From: Burkholderiales bacterium | GTDB lineage: Bacteria > Pseudomonadota > Gammaproteobacteria > Burkholderiales > Burkholderiaceae_E | Length of the DNA: 64,000 nucleotides | Direction of reading: 5' to 3' | Assembly (NCBI GenBank): GCA_027487815.1 | Contig: JAIYCW010000020.1 | Span: forward strand, 1-64,000 | Shown: positions 47,134-55,660 of the stretch, in pieces | How the letters are laid out: every line of letters begins with the position of its first letter | Position numbering within the stretch: the stretch's first letter is position 1 | Made by a program: the position numbers and the translations under genes | The notes under the pieces: model-generated | Told to the model about the DNA's origin: nothing | The model's database searches: none | The model's input: only the letters and a program-made list of their open reading frames with translations

Positions 47134-48534
47134 CTAAGCAGACCCGAGACTGATCTTCACTCGCAAGCCACCCTGCGCGGCTTGATCCAGCGCAACGGTG
47201 CCCTGGTAACGCAGCGCCAGGCGCATCACGATCGCAAGCCCCAGCCCGCTGCCCCCCGGGCCCAAGCCACCTGCGGCCACTTGTGTGCGCGCTGTCTCTC
47301 CACGGGAAAACGGGCGCATGAGGCGATCGCGGTCCTGTCCATCGATCCCTACCCCTGCATCGGAAACTTCAAGTTGCAGTCCCGAGCCTTGAGCCTTGAT
47401 ACCAACCCAAACTTCAGTAAATGGGGTGGGCTGCAAACGATATCCGTAGCGCAAGGCATTTTCGATCAGGTTATTGATGATTCGCTGAATATCAATCATC
47501 GCGCCTTGCCATTGAGCTGGCTCGGTATCCCAATGCAAAACCAGGCGTCGCTCTGAGAGTTGCAAGCGCCAGCTCGATTCCACCGAGAGCCGCAATGCTT
47601 CCAGCGCAGCCGCATCCAGTGTCATGAGGTCAAGCGGGGCGGGGGCCTGATTGGCTGCGCGGCCATATTCAACAAACTGCCCAACGATATGGTCAATCTG
47701 CTCAATATCTTCAACCATGGCTGCGCGATCGTCAGCCGGCATCGGGGCCATTTCAAGCCCGAGCCGCAAGCGCGAGAGGGGCGTTCGCAGGTCGTGAGAA
47801 ACGCCGGCCAGGGTCACGCTACGATCAGTATCGGCTTGGCGCAGTGCCTGGGCCATCTGCGCAAATTGCTGGTTGATCGCCACGATTTCCGCGGGTCCAT
47901 CCTGCATCGCTACCGGAGCTGGTTCATGCACTGCGCCAGCTTGCACTGGCTGGCCAAGTTGGGTGATGGCTTGCGAAAGGGTGCGCAATGGGCGATTGAT
48001 GGTCTGGCTCAGCACTAAAGCTCCGATGAGCGCCAGGCCCACCACAATCAATGCGAGCAAGCCTCCAGGCGGGCCAATCTGGCGATCCAGTCGATCCAGC
48101 GAAAAGCGCAGCCAGTAGCTGTCGTCATCAATATCGAAGCTCACCCATAGGCCTTCACGCCCATTGATCTTGAGATAAATCGTGGGGGCATTGGGCATGG
48201 CTTCAGCAAGCCTGGCTTGCAGGGCCAGCACTTGGGAGGCCCTGGGGTCTTGCATCTGTGCAAAGGTGATGCGCTTGTCATTGGGCTCCATCGGCACAAT
48301 CTGCACCTGCTCTTCGGTCTGAAGGGCATTGAGCAGTGCAATCCGGCGATCGCTTGAGCTGCTCACAAGCGCCGAGCGGGTGAGGTTGATCAGCGAGCCA
48401 ATTTCCCAGGCAAGGCTTTGCTCGGGCGGCGAGCGATCAAAGCTGCGAGCCAACCACAACGCTGCTGCCAGGGTAAAAGCGAGCAGCGCGCCGATCAGCA
48501 AAAAGGTGCGCCAAAACAGGGTCAGACGCTTCAC
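47134..48534 (-). CDS. EnvZ/RisS-like sensor histidine kinase
   Basis: A 466-residue inner-membrane sensor kinase. Two membrane helices (about 10-28 and 157-177) flank a periplasmic domain of about 130 residues. A HAMP linker follows, then the phosphorylated H247 in GVSHDLRTPLSRLRL, and the catalytic ATPase domain with NLIENALRYG (N box), VSDAGVGIDG (G1) and GGSGLGLAIV (G2). Domain order and the adjoining OmpR-type gene resemble Bordetella RisAS. It starts 18 bases after the regulator gene. The signal is not evident. Confidence 0.92.
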   Translation of the reverse strand: MKRLTLFWRTFLLIGALLAFTLAAALWLARSFDRSPPEQSLAWEIGSLINLTRSALVSSSSDRRIALLNALQTEEQVQIVPMEPNDKRITFAQMQDPRASQVLALQARLAEAMPNAPTIYLKINGREGLWVSFDIDDDSYWLRFSLDRLDRQIGPPGGLLALIVVGLALIGALVLSQTINRPLRTLSQAITQLGQPVQAGAVHEPAPVAMQDGPAEIVAINQQFAQMAQALRQADTDRSVTLAGVSHDLRTPLSRLRLGLEMAPMPADDRAAMVEDIEQIDHIVGQFVEYGRAANQAPAPLDLMTLDAAALEALRLSVESSWRLQLSERRLVLHWDTEPAQWQGAMIDIQRIINNLIENALRYGYRLQPTPFTEVWVGIKAQGSGLQLEVSDAGVGIDGQDRDRLMRPFSRGETARTQVAAGGLGPGGSGLGLAIVMRLALRYQGTVALDQAAQGGLRVKISLGSA

Positions 48535-48552
48535 GCCTGAGGCAGACCCGGG

Positions 48553-49266
48553 TTAGTGCTCAGGGACAAACACATAGCCCACCCCCCACACGGTTTGCAA
48601 GTAGGCTGGCTTGGCGGGGTCCACTTCGAGGAGTTTGCGCAGACGCGAAATCTGCACATCCAGGCTGCGATCAAAGCTGCCATATTCCCGACCGCGCGCC
48701 AGCAGCATGAGTTTTTCACGCGACAACGCTATCCGGGGATGCTGGGCAAACACCTTGAGCACAGCAAACTCGCCAGTAGTCAAGGTAATTTCCTCATCGC
48801 CCCGCATCAGGCGACGCATCCCCAGATCCAGGGTGAACTCGCCAAAGCTGATACTGGCCGGAGTACCGCTTGGTGCGCCAGGGGCTTCTGCAGGCGCGCG
48901 TCGGCGCAGCACCGCGCTGATTCGTGCGACCAGTTCCCGGGGGTTAAACGGTTTGGGCAGATAGTCATCTGCACCCATCTCAAGGCCGACAATCCGGTCG
49001 ACATCGTCGCCTTTGGCTGTGAGCATCACGACTGGTGTAGTGTCGCCCGCACCGCGCAATCGGCGAACAATCGACAGGCCGTCTTCGCCTGGCATCATCA
49101 GATCAAGCACAATCAGATCAAACACCTGTTTGACCATGACTTTATTCATGCTGGGGGCGTCGGCAGCCAGCGTGACTTCGAATTGCTGTTCGGTGAGGTA
49201 GCGCCGCAGCAGCTCACGCAGCTTCGGGTCATCGTCCACAACCAGAAGACGTCGGGGGGTATTCAT
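48553..49266 (-). CDS. OmpR/RisA-like response regulator
   Basis: A 237-residue two-component regulator. The receiver has D11-D13, acceptor D55 (LIVLDLMMPGEDG) and KPFNPREL. The C-terminal winged helix ends with DVQISRLRKLLEVDP and WGVGYVFVPEH, as in OmpR. It should be phosphorylated by the adjoining EnvZ-like kinase. I chose ATG 49266 (MNTPRRLLVVDDD); ATG 49278 would add four residues. It is divergent from the small secreted protein at 49411. Confidence 0.93.
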   Translation of the reverse strand: MNTPRRLLVVDDDPKLRELLRRYLTEQQFEVTLAADAPSMNKVMVKQVFDLIVLDLMMPGEDGLSIVRRLRGAGDTTPVVMLTAKGDDVDRIVGLEMGADDYLPKPFNPRELVARISAVLRRRAPAEAPGAPSGTPASISFGEFTLDLGMRRLMRGDEEITLTTGEFAVLKVFAQHPRIALSREKLMLLARGREYGSFDRSLDVQISRLRKLLEVDPAKPAYLQTVWGVGYVFVPEH

Positions 49267-49410
49267 CGTTCGAATCATACCCAGCAAAGCTTCGCAAGCA
49301 AGCGCGGATGCGTGGTTTTCCGGCAAAAATCGCAGGCGGGGTTACCGGCGGTTACATCCGTTACTGGATCGGCACCGGACTCTTATGCGCCGGCTTGTAA
49401 AATAACTGAC

Positions 49411-49830
49411 ATGAAGTTTTCTGCTCCGGCGTTTTTGCCATTGAACAGGGTCCGCTTGTCGCGCGCTCGGGTTCTCGCTCGGCTACGCAAGGCGGTCATC
49501 GGGCTTTTGCTTTTGTCAGGCGCAGCGGGCGTTGTTCAAAGCGCACCAGCCGAGGGGCGGCGCATGGATCCTGAGGAACGCCAACGCTTGCGCCAGGAGT
49601 TGCGTCAACAGTGGCATCACCAGGATCGTGATCGCGAAATGCGCCAGGAGCGGCGTGAGAGGCTGGGTTTGCGTCCGCAAGGGCCCGCGCAGAATATGGA
49701 GGGCGCTTCGCCGGACGCTGGCCAGGGACCAGGGCCCGGGCCTGGAGCCAGGTTGCCCCCTGAAGAGCGACGTGAGCTCAGGCGCCAGTTGCGGGAGCAA
49801 TATCAGGCTCGCCAGGCCGGGCAGCAATGA
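49411..49830 (+). CDS. Small secreted arginine/glutamine-rich protein
   Basis: A 139-residue protein with a long signal sequence (basic start, hydrophobic AVIGLLLLSGAAGVVQSA, cleavage near residue 45). The mature part is about half Arg, Gln and Glu in RQELRQQWHHQDRDREMRQE-type helices, with a proline/glycine stretch (GQGPGPGPGARLPPEE) and a second ERRELRRQLREQYQ helix. Charge pattern suggests two amphipathic helices joined by a flexible hinge. I recognise no family, though periplasmic stress proteins of the CpxP/Spy type are a loose parallel. The tsaB start overlaps its stop by four bases, so it heads the tsaB-rimI-UDG run. Confidence 0.68.
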   Translation: MKFSAPAFLPLNRVRLSRARVLARLRKAVIGLLLLSGAAGVVQSAPAEGRRMDPEERQRLRQELRQQWHHQDRDREMRQERRERLGLRPQGPAQNMEGASPDAGQGPGPGPGARLPPEERRELRRQLREQYQARQAGQQ

Positions 49831-50585
49831 GTAAGGGTGAATTTGGCATGCTGCAAGACTGCACGGTATTGGCCGTCGCTCAACGAGACGAAACCCTTTA
49901 TGCATGCTGGCTGGGCCGCGAAAGCGAGCTCTCGGCCTCGCGACAAGTGAGTCGCGCGCAAGCCGGTGATTTGATTCACCTGATCGATACGGTTCTAAAA
50001 ACACCGGCCGGTCCTGGTATACCTGCCCTCGTGTGTTTTGATGCAGGCCCGGGTAGTTTTACTTCCTTGCGATTGCAGGCATCCGTTGCGCAATCCCTGG
50101 CCTTCGGCTGGGCTGTGCCGATGGTGCCCGTGGGAAGCTTGCTGGCTCAGGCCGTGATGTCGAGTGCGGCCGAGATGATGCAGCTGGGCGAGCGTTTGCT
50201 GGTGGCCAACGATGCACGACTAGGCGAGGTGTATTGGCAGGTGTTTGAGCGGTGTTCCCAGGCATTGGCGGGGTGGCACGCCATTGGTTCACCGCAAGTG
50301 GATTCAGTTTCGGTTGTGCTTGAGGCTTTGGCTCGCGATCCATCCCTGAGTCTGGCGGGAGATGCTTTTAGCCGGATAGGCAAGCTCGAAGAAACCCTCG
50401 CTCGACATGAGTTCCGTGCTTCGCGCTCAGTTAACCTGGCGCGTATCCTTGGTGAAATCGGGCTCGCGATGGCGGCGAAGGGTTTGGCCATGGCGCCGAC
50501 CTCGGCCGGCCTGGACTATGTGCGCAACAAGGTAGCCCTGACCCAATCCGAGCAAATCGAGCAACGCAAGGCCGTGGAAGCCTAA
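49827..50585 (+). CDS. tsaB: tRNA t6A synthesis protein TsaB
   Basis: Partner of TsaD in making threonylcarbamoyl-adenosine at position 37 of ANN-reading tRNAs. The 252 residues have the ASKHA-type fold with GPGSFTSLRLQ after FDAGPGSF, LLVANDARLGEVYW, and the C-terminal AGLDYVRNKVAL typical of betaproteobacterial TsaB. The N-terminus lacks the usual LaIDTS-type motif (it reads TVLAVAQRDETLYACW), as expected for this non-catalytic subunit. ATG 49827 overlaps the preceding stop; an ATG seven codons on is possible. Confidence 0.9.
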   Translation: MSKGEFGMLQDCTVLAVAQRDETLYACWLGRESELSASRQVSRAQAGDLIHLIDTVLKTPAGPGIPALVCFDAGPGSFTSLRLQASVAQSLAFGWAVPMVPVGSLLAQAVMSSAAEMMQLGERLLVANDARLGEVYWQVFERCSQALAGWHAIGSPQVDSVSVVLEALARDPSLSLAGDAFSRIGKLEETLARHEFRASRSVNLARILGEIGLAMAAKGLAMAPTSAGLDYVRNKVALTQSEQIEQRKAVEA

Positions 50586-50588
50586 GGG

Positions 50589-51119
50589 ATGCCAGATAGC
50601 TCTATTGCCGGTCCCCTGCAGATTCAGGCCCGCCCGATGCGGGTTAGCGATCTGGATTGGGTAAGCCGGGAAGAAGCCCGGTTGTATCCCTTCCCCTGGA
50701 CCCGTGGCAACTTTTCGGACTCCTTAAAAGCTGGTTATGACGCCTGGGTGTTCAGCCAGGGCAAACCTGGCCCAACTGGCTGGGCGTTGTTGGAGTCCGA
50801 GCCGATTGGTTATGCCGTGATGATGTGGATCCCTGATGAAATGCATTTGCTGAATCTAAGCGTTGTGCAGGAATGGCACCGGCAGGGCAAAGGCCGCAAT
50901 ATTTTGCGCTGGCTTTGCACAGACGGCTGTAGAAAACACTCGCAGCGAGTGGTACTTGAGGTGCGACCAAGCAACCAGCCGGCCCGAAATCTCTATCAAA
51001 GCTTTGGCTTTTCCGAAATTGGCTTGCGAAAGCGCTACTATCCAGCGCCCAACAACAGCCGTGAGGATGCCATCGTGATGAGTTACGAACTCGCGCTTGG
51101 ATCAGGCAGCAAACCTTGA
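50589..51119 (+). CDS. rimI: RimI-like N-acetyltransferase (GNAT)
   Basis: A 176-residue GNAT protein. The acetyl-CoA loop reads EWHRQGKGRNILRWL, preceded by MHLLNLSVVQ, and the C-terminal strands are VVLEVRPSNQPARNLYQSFGF and KRYYPAPNNSREDAIVMSYEL. This is the pattern of RimI, which acetylates the N-terminus of ribosomal protein S18 and is usually linked to tsaB. It begins three bases after tsaB, and its TGA overlaps the TTG of the next gene. Confidence 0.93.
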   Translation: MPDSSIAGPLQIQARPMRVSDLDWVSREEARLYPFPWTRGNFSDSLKAGYDAWVFSQGKPGPTGWALLESEPIGYAVMMWIPDEMHLLNLSVVQEWHRQGKGRNILRWLCTDGCRKHSQRVVLEVRPSNQPARNLYQSFGFSEIGLRKRYYPAPNNSREDAIVMSYELALGSGSKP

Positions 51120-51826
51120 ACACCTTAGGTGCTCCAGTTTCGCTGGATACTGAGTTCACTGGCGAACAGATCCAGGCTTTTCAAGCCATGGAGCTGGGGC
51201 CGGTTTTTGAACTGATCCGCAAGCGGGCCTCCACCGCCCAGCTCGCCTTGCAGGCTGTTGATTTATCCGAACTTGCTTTGGCCGTCACCTCGTGCCAAGG
51301 CTGCGGGCTGTGCGAGAGCCGCAAGCAAACCGTCTTTGGCAAGGGAGCATTGCAGGCCGATTGGATGTTGATTGCTAACGCTCCAAGCGCTGAAGATGAT
51401 TTCGACGGTGAGCCGGCAAGCGGCGACATTGGCAAGCTTCTGAATGCGGTGCTGGCGAGCGTTGGAATGCAACACGAACAGCAGGTGTATTTCACCACCG
51501 CCGTAAAGTGCATGCCTGCTGCGCAGAGATTGCCTTCGGTGAGTGAATGGCGGGCTTGCCAGCCAATTTTGCAGCGGCAAATTGCACAAGTGAATCCGCG
51601 CGCGTTACTTCTGATGGGTGAATCTGCGGCCCATAGCGTGCTTGGGTTGGATCAGTCACTCGATGAGATGCGCGGCAAGATACACGAGGTGGAGATTGCT
51701 GGGGCTCAGTATTCGGCAGTGGTGACTTATTCGCCGGACCAAGTGCTGAGCAAACCGATGCTTAAGGCTAGGGTGTGGCGGGATGTGATGCTCATGCGCG
51801 CCGCTCCGGGTGAGCCCACGCGCTGA
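51116..51826 (+). CDS. Family-4 uracil-DNA glycosylase-like Fe-S protein, altered active site
   Basis: A 236-residue member of the UDG family 4 group. The four cluster cysteines are present: C60 and C63 (CQGCGLCESRKQTVFGKG), C132 (VKCMPAAQRLP) and C148. The catalytic motifs are not standard: where active members have GEAPG, it has ANAPS (87-91); FVG.AG is ASGDIG; and the HPS motif is SPD (TYSPDQVL, 204-211). The fold and cluster therefore seem kept while uracil excision may be lost or changed. It starts at TTG overlapping the rimI stop (TTGA). A novel specificity or a structural role is possible. Confidence 0.8.
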   Translation: MNTLGAPVSLDTEFTGEQIQAFQAMELGPVFELIRKRASTAQLALQAVDLSELALAVTSCQGCGLCESRKQTVFGKGALQADWMLIANAPSAEDDFDGEPASGDIGKLLNAVLASVGMQHEQQVYFTTAVKCMPAAQRLPSVSEWRACQPILQRQIAQVNPRALLLMGESAAHSVLGLDQSLDEMRGKIHEVEIAGAQYSAVVTYSPDQVLSKPMLKARVWRDVMLMRAAPGEPTR

Positions 51827-51835
51827 GCTTTCGGG

Positions 51836-53098
51836 CTAGTGTTTGTGCTCGCCGATAAGCGCTACTGAATCAAACTGGCGCTGATTGCGTTGGTGCAAGC
51901 GCATCACCAGCAGCATGGTGACTGCCACAAACGATCCAAAAAGAATAATCACCGCATTCACATGCAGCCCGACCTTGATCAGCACTGCATACAGGCCCAG
52001 CATAAAAAGAATGTTGAGGTTTTCGTTGAAGTTTTGCACTGCAATCGAATGCCCTGCACTCATCAATACATGACCGCGGTGCTGCAAAAGCGCATTCATT
52101 GGCACGACAAAAAATCCGGCTAACGCACCCACGATCACCAACAAGGGGTAAGCCCAGGTGACTGTGGATACCAAGGTCATTAACGGTACGATCAGCCCCA
52201 TCGCTATCCCGACGGGAAGGACGCGGATCGAGCGTTTCAAGGGGATGATCTTGGCAGCGAATATTGCCCCGATGGCGATCCCCACCGCGACCACACCCTG
52301 CAAAATTGCAGCTTTCGCCAACGGCATATCCAGTGCAGCCTTGGCCCAATCCAGCACAATGAACTGCAAGGTCGCACCGGCGCCCCAAAACAAGGTGGTG
52401 ACCGCCAGGGAAATCTGGCCGAGTTTGTCTTTCCACAAGGTGGAGCAGCAATGCGCGAAGTCCTTCACCAGGGTAATTGGGTTGCTCTGCTGATGGGGAT
52501 AACGGGCACCTGTGTCGGGAATCCTGAGGTTAAAAACCGCAGCGATCACGTAGAAAAAGCTGATCACCATGATTGCCGCTTCTGCAGGCGTATCAATGCC
52601 GGTATTGAAGATAGGCATTTCCATCGCCAGCAGCCTCGACGCCACCGGACCGCTAATGAGGGCGCCGCCCAGTACCGTTCCGAGAATGATCGAACTTACC
52701 GTCGTGCCTTCGATCCAGCCATTGGCCGCAACTAACTGCTCAGGAGGCAACAGCTCAGTAAGAATGCCGTACTTGGCAGGTGAGTAGGCCGCAGCACCGA
52801 ATCCAACAACCGCGTAGGCAAGCAGCGGATGCACGGAAAAGAACAACAGTGCACAACCCAGCACCTTGATCAGGTTGGTCACGAACATGACCCGCCCTTT
52901 GGGCATGGAGTCTGCAAACGCTCCTACAAAAGGAGCAAGCACGACATAGGAGATAGTAAAAAAGAGCTTGAGCAGCGGCTTCATCCACTCCGGAGCGTGC
53001 ATTTCGATCAACAACGCGATCGCCGCAATGAGCAAGGCATTATCGGCAAGCGAGGAAAAAAACTGCGCCGCCATGATGGTGTAGAAACCGCGTTTCAT
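51836..53098 (-). CDS. lplT: Lysophospholipid transporter LplT
   Basis: A 420-residue MFS-type protein with about twelve helices that flips lysophospholipids inward for reacylation. FYTIMAAQFFSSLADNALLIAAIALL, APFVGAFADSMPKGRVM, GAAAYSPAKYGILTELLPPEQLVAANGW and NALLQHRGHVLMSAGHSIAVQNFNEN-type sequence are characteristic. The Aas acyltransferase often fused or adjacent in other bacteria is not here. It converges on the UDG-like gene and is divergent from alr. Confidence 0.94.
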   Translation of the reverse strand: MKRGFYTIMAAQFFSSLADNALLIAAIALLIEMHAPEWMKPLLKLFFTISYVVLAPFVGAFADSMPKGRVMFVTNLIKVLGCALLFFSVHPLLAYAVVGFGAAAYSPAKYGILTELLPPEQLVAANGWIEGTTVSSIILGTVLGGALISGPVASRLLAMEMPIFNTGIDTPAEAAIMVISFFYVIAAVFNLRIPDTGARYPHQQSNPITLVKDFAHCCSTLWKDKLGQISLAVTTLFWGAGATLQFIVLDWAKAALDMPLAKAAILQGVVAVGIAIGAIFAAKIIPLKRSIRVLPVGIAMGLIVPLMTLVSTVTWAYPLLVIVGALAGFFVVPMNALLQHRGHVLMSAGHSIAVQNFNENLNILFMLGLYAVLIKVGLHVNAVIILFGSFVAVTMLLVMRLHQRNQRQFDSVALIGEHKH

Positions 53099-53186
53099 AT
53101 ACTAGGTCAGATGTCTCCAGGGGCCGACGGTTCGGCGACGACCGGCAAGTCTTATACCATGAAGGCCTGAATCACTACTGTTTTGC

Positions 53187-54293
53187 ATGGACATGGGACG
53201 ACCGACTGCAGCTTTGATCGATCTTGCGGCACTTGGACACAATGTGTTGCAGGCTCGCCGCTTTGCGCCCCACTCCCAGGTGTGGGCGGTAGTCAAGGCT
53301 AATGGCTATGGGCATGGCCTGGAACGCGCCTGCCGGGGGCTTGCACAGGCCGATGGATTTGCCCTGGTGGAGTTTGATGCCGCACAACGATTACGCAAGC
53401 TTGAGCCTCAGCGCCCGCTGCTGATGCTGGAGGGGGCATTTGGAGCGGACGATACTGAATTCGCATTACGCCACGGGATTCGGCTCACCGTACATCACCT
53501 CCAACAAGTGCACTGGTTGGAGCAATCTGCCACGCATCAGCCCTCGGACTTGCCTTTGAACGTTAAATTCAATAGCGGGATGAATCGCTTGGGCATGAAT
53601 CAGGCGGAGATGATCGAGGCTGTCATGCGATTGACGCGTTCCGGGTTCAAGCAACTTACTCTAATGACTCATTTTGCAGATGCAGATGTGCCTGGCGGTA
53701 TCGAAGTTCCTTGGCAAAAATTCAATGCAATGCATGACGCTGTGGCTATGGCTACAGGCCAACGCTGGCCTACGTCCTGCAGTAACTCGGCCGCGACCAT
53801 CGATCATCCGCAGACCCACGGAGACTGGGTTCGGCCCGGCGTGATGATGTATGGCGCCACACCGTTTACTGCCTCGCGTGGTGCCAGTACGCTTGGCTTG
53901 CGGGCTGCAATGGGCCTCTATTCCACGCTCATCGCGGTGCGCGATCTGGTGCCTGGAGACGCTGTGGGGTACGGCTCGACTTTTGTAGCCTCCAAGCCAA
54001 TGCGAATCGGTGTGGTGGCCTGCGGCTATGCCGATGGCTATCCCCGGCACGCGCCTACTGGCACACCGGTGCTTGTCGAAGGTATGCGCTGCTCGACGGT
54101 GGGGCGGGTGGCGATGGATATGATGATGGTGGATCTCAGCGCGAGTCCACAGGCTCAACTTGGTTCGCCTGTCGAGCTCTGGGGGGCACATCTTGCAATT
54201 GATGAAGTGGCAGCTTGTGCGGGCACGATTGGTTATGAACTGATGTGTGCGTTGGCACCGCGGGTAGCGGTAGACGAGGGCGCGCTGCGATGA
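53187..54293 (+). CDS. alr: Alanine racemase
   Basis: PLP enzyme, 368 residues, that supplies D-alanine for peptidoglycan. K37 in VVKANGYGHG binds PLP, and the catalytic tyrosine lies in DAVGYGSTFVASKPMRIGVV in the second half. MGRPTAALIDLAALGHN at the N-terminus suggests ATG 53193 as an equal alternative to 53187. Its stop overlaps the radA start (ATGA). Confidence 0.96.
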   Translation: MDMGRPTAALIDLAALGHNVLQARRFAPHSQVWAVVKANGYGHGLERACRGLAQADGFALVEFDAAQRLRKLEPQRPLLMLEGAFGADDTEFALRHGIRLTVHHLQQVHWLEQSATHQPSDLPLNVKFNSGMNRLGMNQAEMIEAVMRLTRSGFKQLTLMTHFADADVPGGIEVPWQKFNAMHDAVAMATGQRWPTSCSNSAATIDHPQTHGDWVRPGVMMYGATPFTASRGASTLGLRAAMGLYSTLIAVRDLVPGDAVGYGSTFVASKPMRIGVVACGYADGYPRHAPTGTPVLVEGMRCSTVGRVAMDMMMVDLSASPQAQLGSPVELWGAHLAIDEVAACAGTIGYELMCALAPRVAVDEGALR

Positions 54294-55651
54294 GCAAACC
54301 CAAAACACAGTACGTCTGTAATGAATGTGGCGGCATCAGCGCAAAATGGCTGGGCCAATGCCCGCACTGCAATGCCTGGAACAGCCTGACTGAAACAGCA
54401 TTAACCACACAGGCCAAAGGCGCTGCGGGTCGGTTTCAGTCGCTGGCTCCCACGCAACGGGTAATGCGTCTGGGAGAAGTCAGCGTAGAGCAGGTGGAGC
54501 GCCTGGCCACCGGCAGCGAGGAGTTTGATCGGGCGCTAGGTGGTGGCCTGGTGGAGGGCTCGGTGGTGTTGATCGGGGGCGACCCCGGGATCGGCAAATC
54601 CACCTTGCTGCTGCAAAGCCTCGCGAGTTTGGCCGAGCATCATGAGGTCTTGTATGTGAGCGGCGAAGAGTCCGCTTCGCAAATAGCATTGCGCGCGCGT
54701 CGCCTGGGCTTGCAAGCTGAGCAACTGCCCTTGCTTGCCGAGATTGCCCTTGAAGAGGTGATGGCTACGATTGAAGCGCGCCGACCCAAGGTGGTGGTGA
54801 TCGATTCCATCCAAACGCTTTATTCCAATCAATTGCAGTCTGCGCCTGGATCGGTGGCTCAGGTACGGGATTGCGCTGCGCAGCTGACCCGGCTGTCCAA
54901 GACCCTGAATGTTGCGGTGGTGATGATCGGCCATGTCACCAAGGAAGGCACGCTTGCGGGGCCACGAGTGCTTGAGCATATTGTGGATGCCGTGCTGTAT
55001 TTCGAGGGTGATCCACAGTCGTCCTATCGTTTGGTGCGCGCGGTCAAAAATCGCTATGGCGCGGTCAATGAGCTTGGCGTGTTTGCGATGACCGATCGCG
55101 GCTTGAAAGGCGTCAACAATCCCTCCGCCTTGTTTCTCTCAAAGCAAGCCGGTGCTGTGCCGGGTGCTTGTGTGCTGGTGACCCAGGAAGGCTCGCGGCC
55201 CTTACTGGTGGAAATTCAGGCGCTGGTCGATACCAGCTACGGCGGGCATCCCAAACGTTTATCTGTAGGGCTGGAAGCTTCTCGACTAGCTTTGTTGCTG
55301 GCAGTGCTGCACCGGCATGCGGGGGTAGCCGCTTTCGATCAGGACGTATTCATCAATGCCGTGGGCGGGGTGCGTATTGGAGAGCCTGCGGCTGATTTGG
55401 CGGTAATGCTTTCAATTTGCTCGTCGATCAAGAATCGACCCCTGCCACCTGGACTGGCTGTGTTTGGCGAGGTGGGGTTGACTGGCGAAATTCGGCCGGC
55501 CCCGCGCGGTCAGGAGCGCTTGAAGGAGGCGGCCAAGCTGGGATTTTCGAAGGTGCTATGCCCGAAAGCCAATGCGCCACGCAAGCCGATTGAGGGCTTG
55601 GAGGTGATCGCTCTCGACCGAATTGATCAGGTCTTGCAGGCGGTGTTCTAG
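54290..55651 (+). CDS. radA: DNA repair protein RadA
   Basis: RecA-related helicase that promotes branch migration in recombination, 453 residues. The N-terminal zinc finger has C10, C13, C24 and C27. Walker A is GGDPGIGKST, the KNRYG motif unique to RadA is in VRAVKNRYGAVNE, and the C-terminal Lon-like domain carries FINAVGGVRIGEPAADLA. I chose ATG 54290 by the four-base overlap with alr and the family N-terminus; the frame is open further upstream. Confidence 0.97.
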   Translation: MSKPKTQYVCNECGGISAKWLGQCPHCNAWNSLTETALTTQAKGAAGRFQSLAPTQRVMRLGEVSVEQVERLATGSEEFDRALGGGLVEGSVVLIGGDPGIGKSTLLLQSLASLAEHHEVLYVSGEESASQIALRARRLGLQAEQLPLLAEIALEEVMATIEARRPKVVVIDSIQTLYSNQLQSAPGSVAQVRDCAAQLTRLSKTLNVAVVMIGHVTKEGTLAGPRVLEHIVDAVLYFEGDPQSSYRLVRAVKNRYGAVNELGVFAMTDRGLKGVNNPSALFLSKQAGAVPGACVLVTQEGSRPLLVEIQALVDTSYGGHPKRLSVGLEASRLALLLAVLHRHAGVAAFDQDVFINAVGGVRIGEPAADLAVMLSICSSIKNRPLPPGLAVFGEVGLTGEIRPAPRGQERLKEAAKLGFSKVLCPKANAPRKPIEGLEVIALDRIDQVLQAVF

Positions 55652-55660
55652 GCAAGCTTT

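Noticed and set aside
48556-49410. Long plus-strand frame running into the small secreted protein gene
   Set aside because: It lies antisense to the clearly coding response regulator. Only the part from ATG 49411, with a signal peptide, makes sense.
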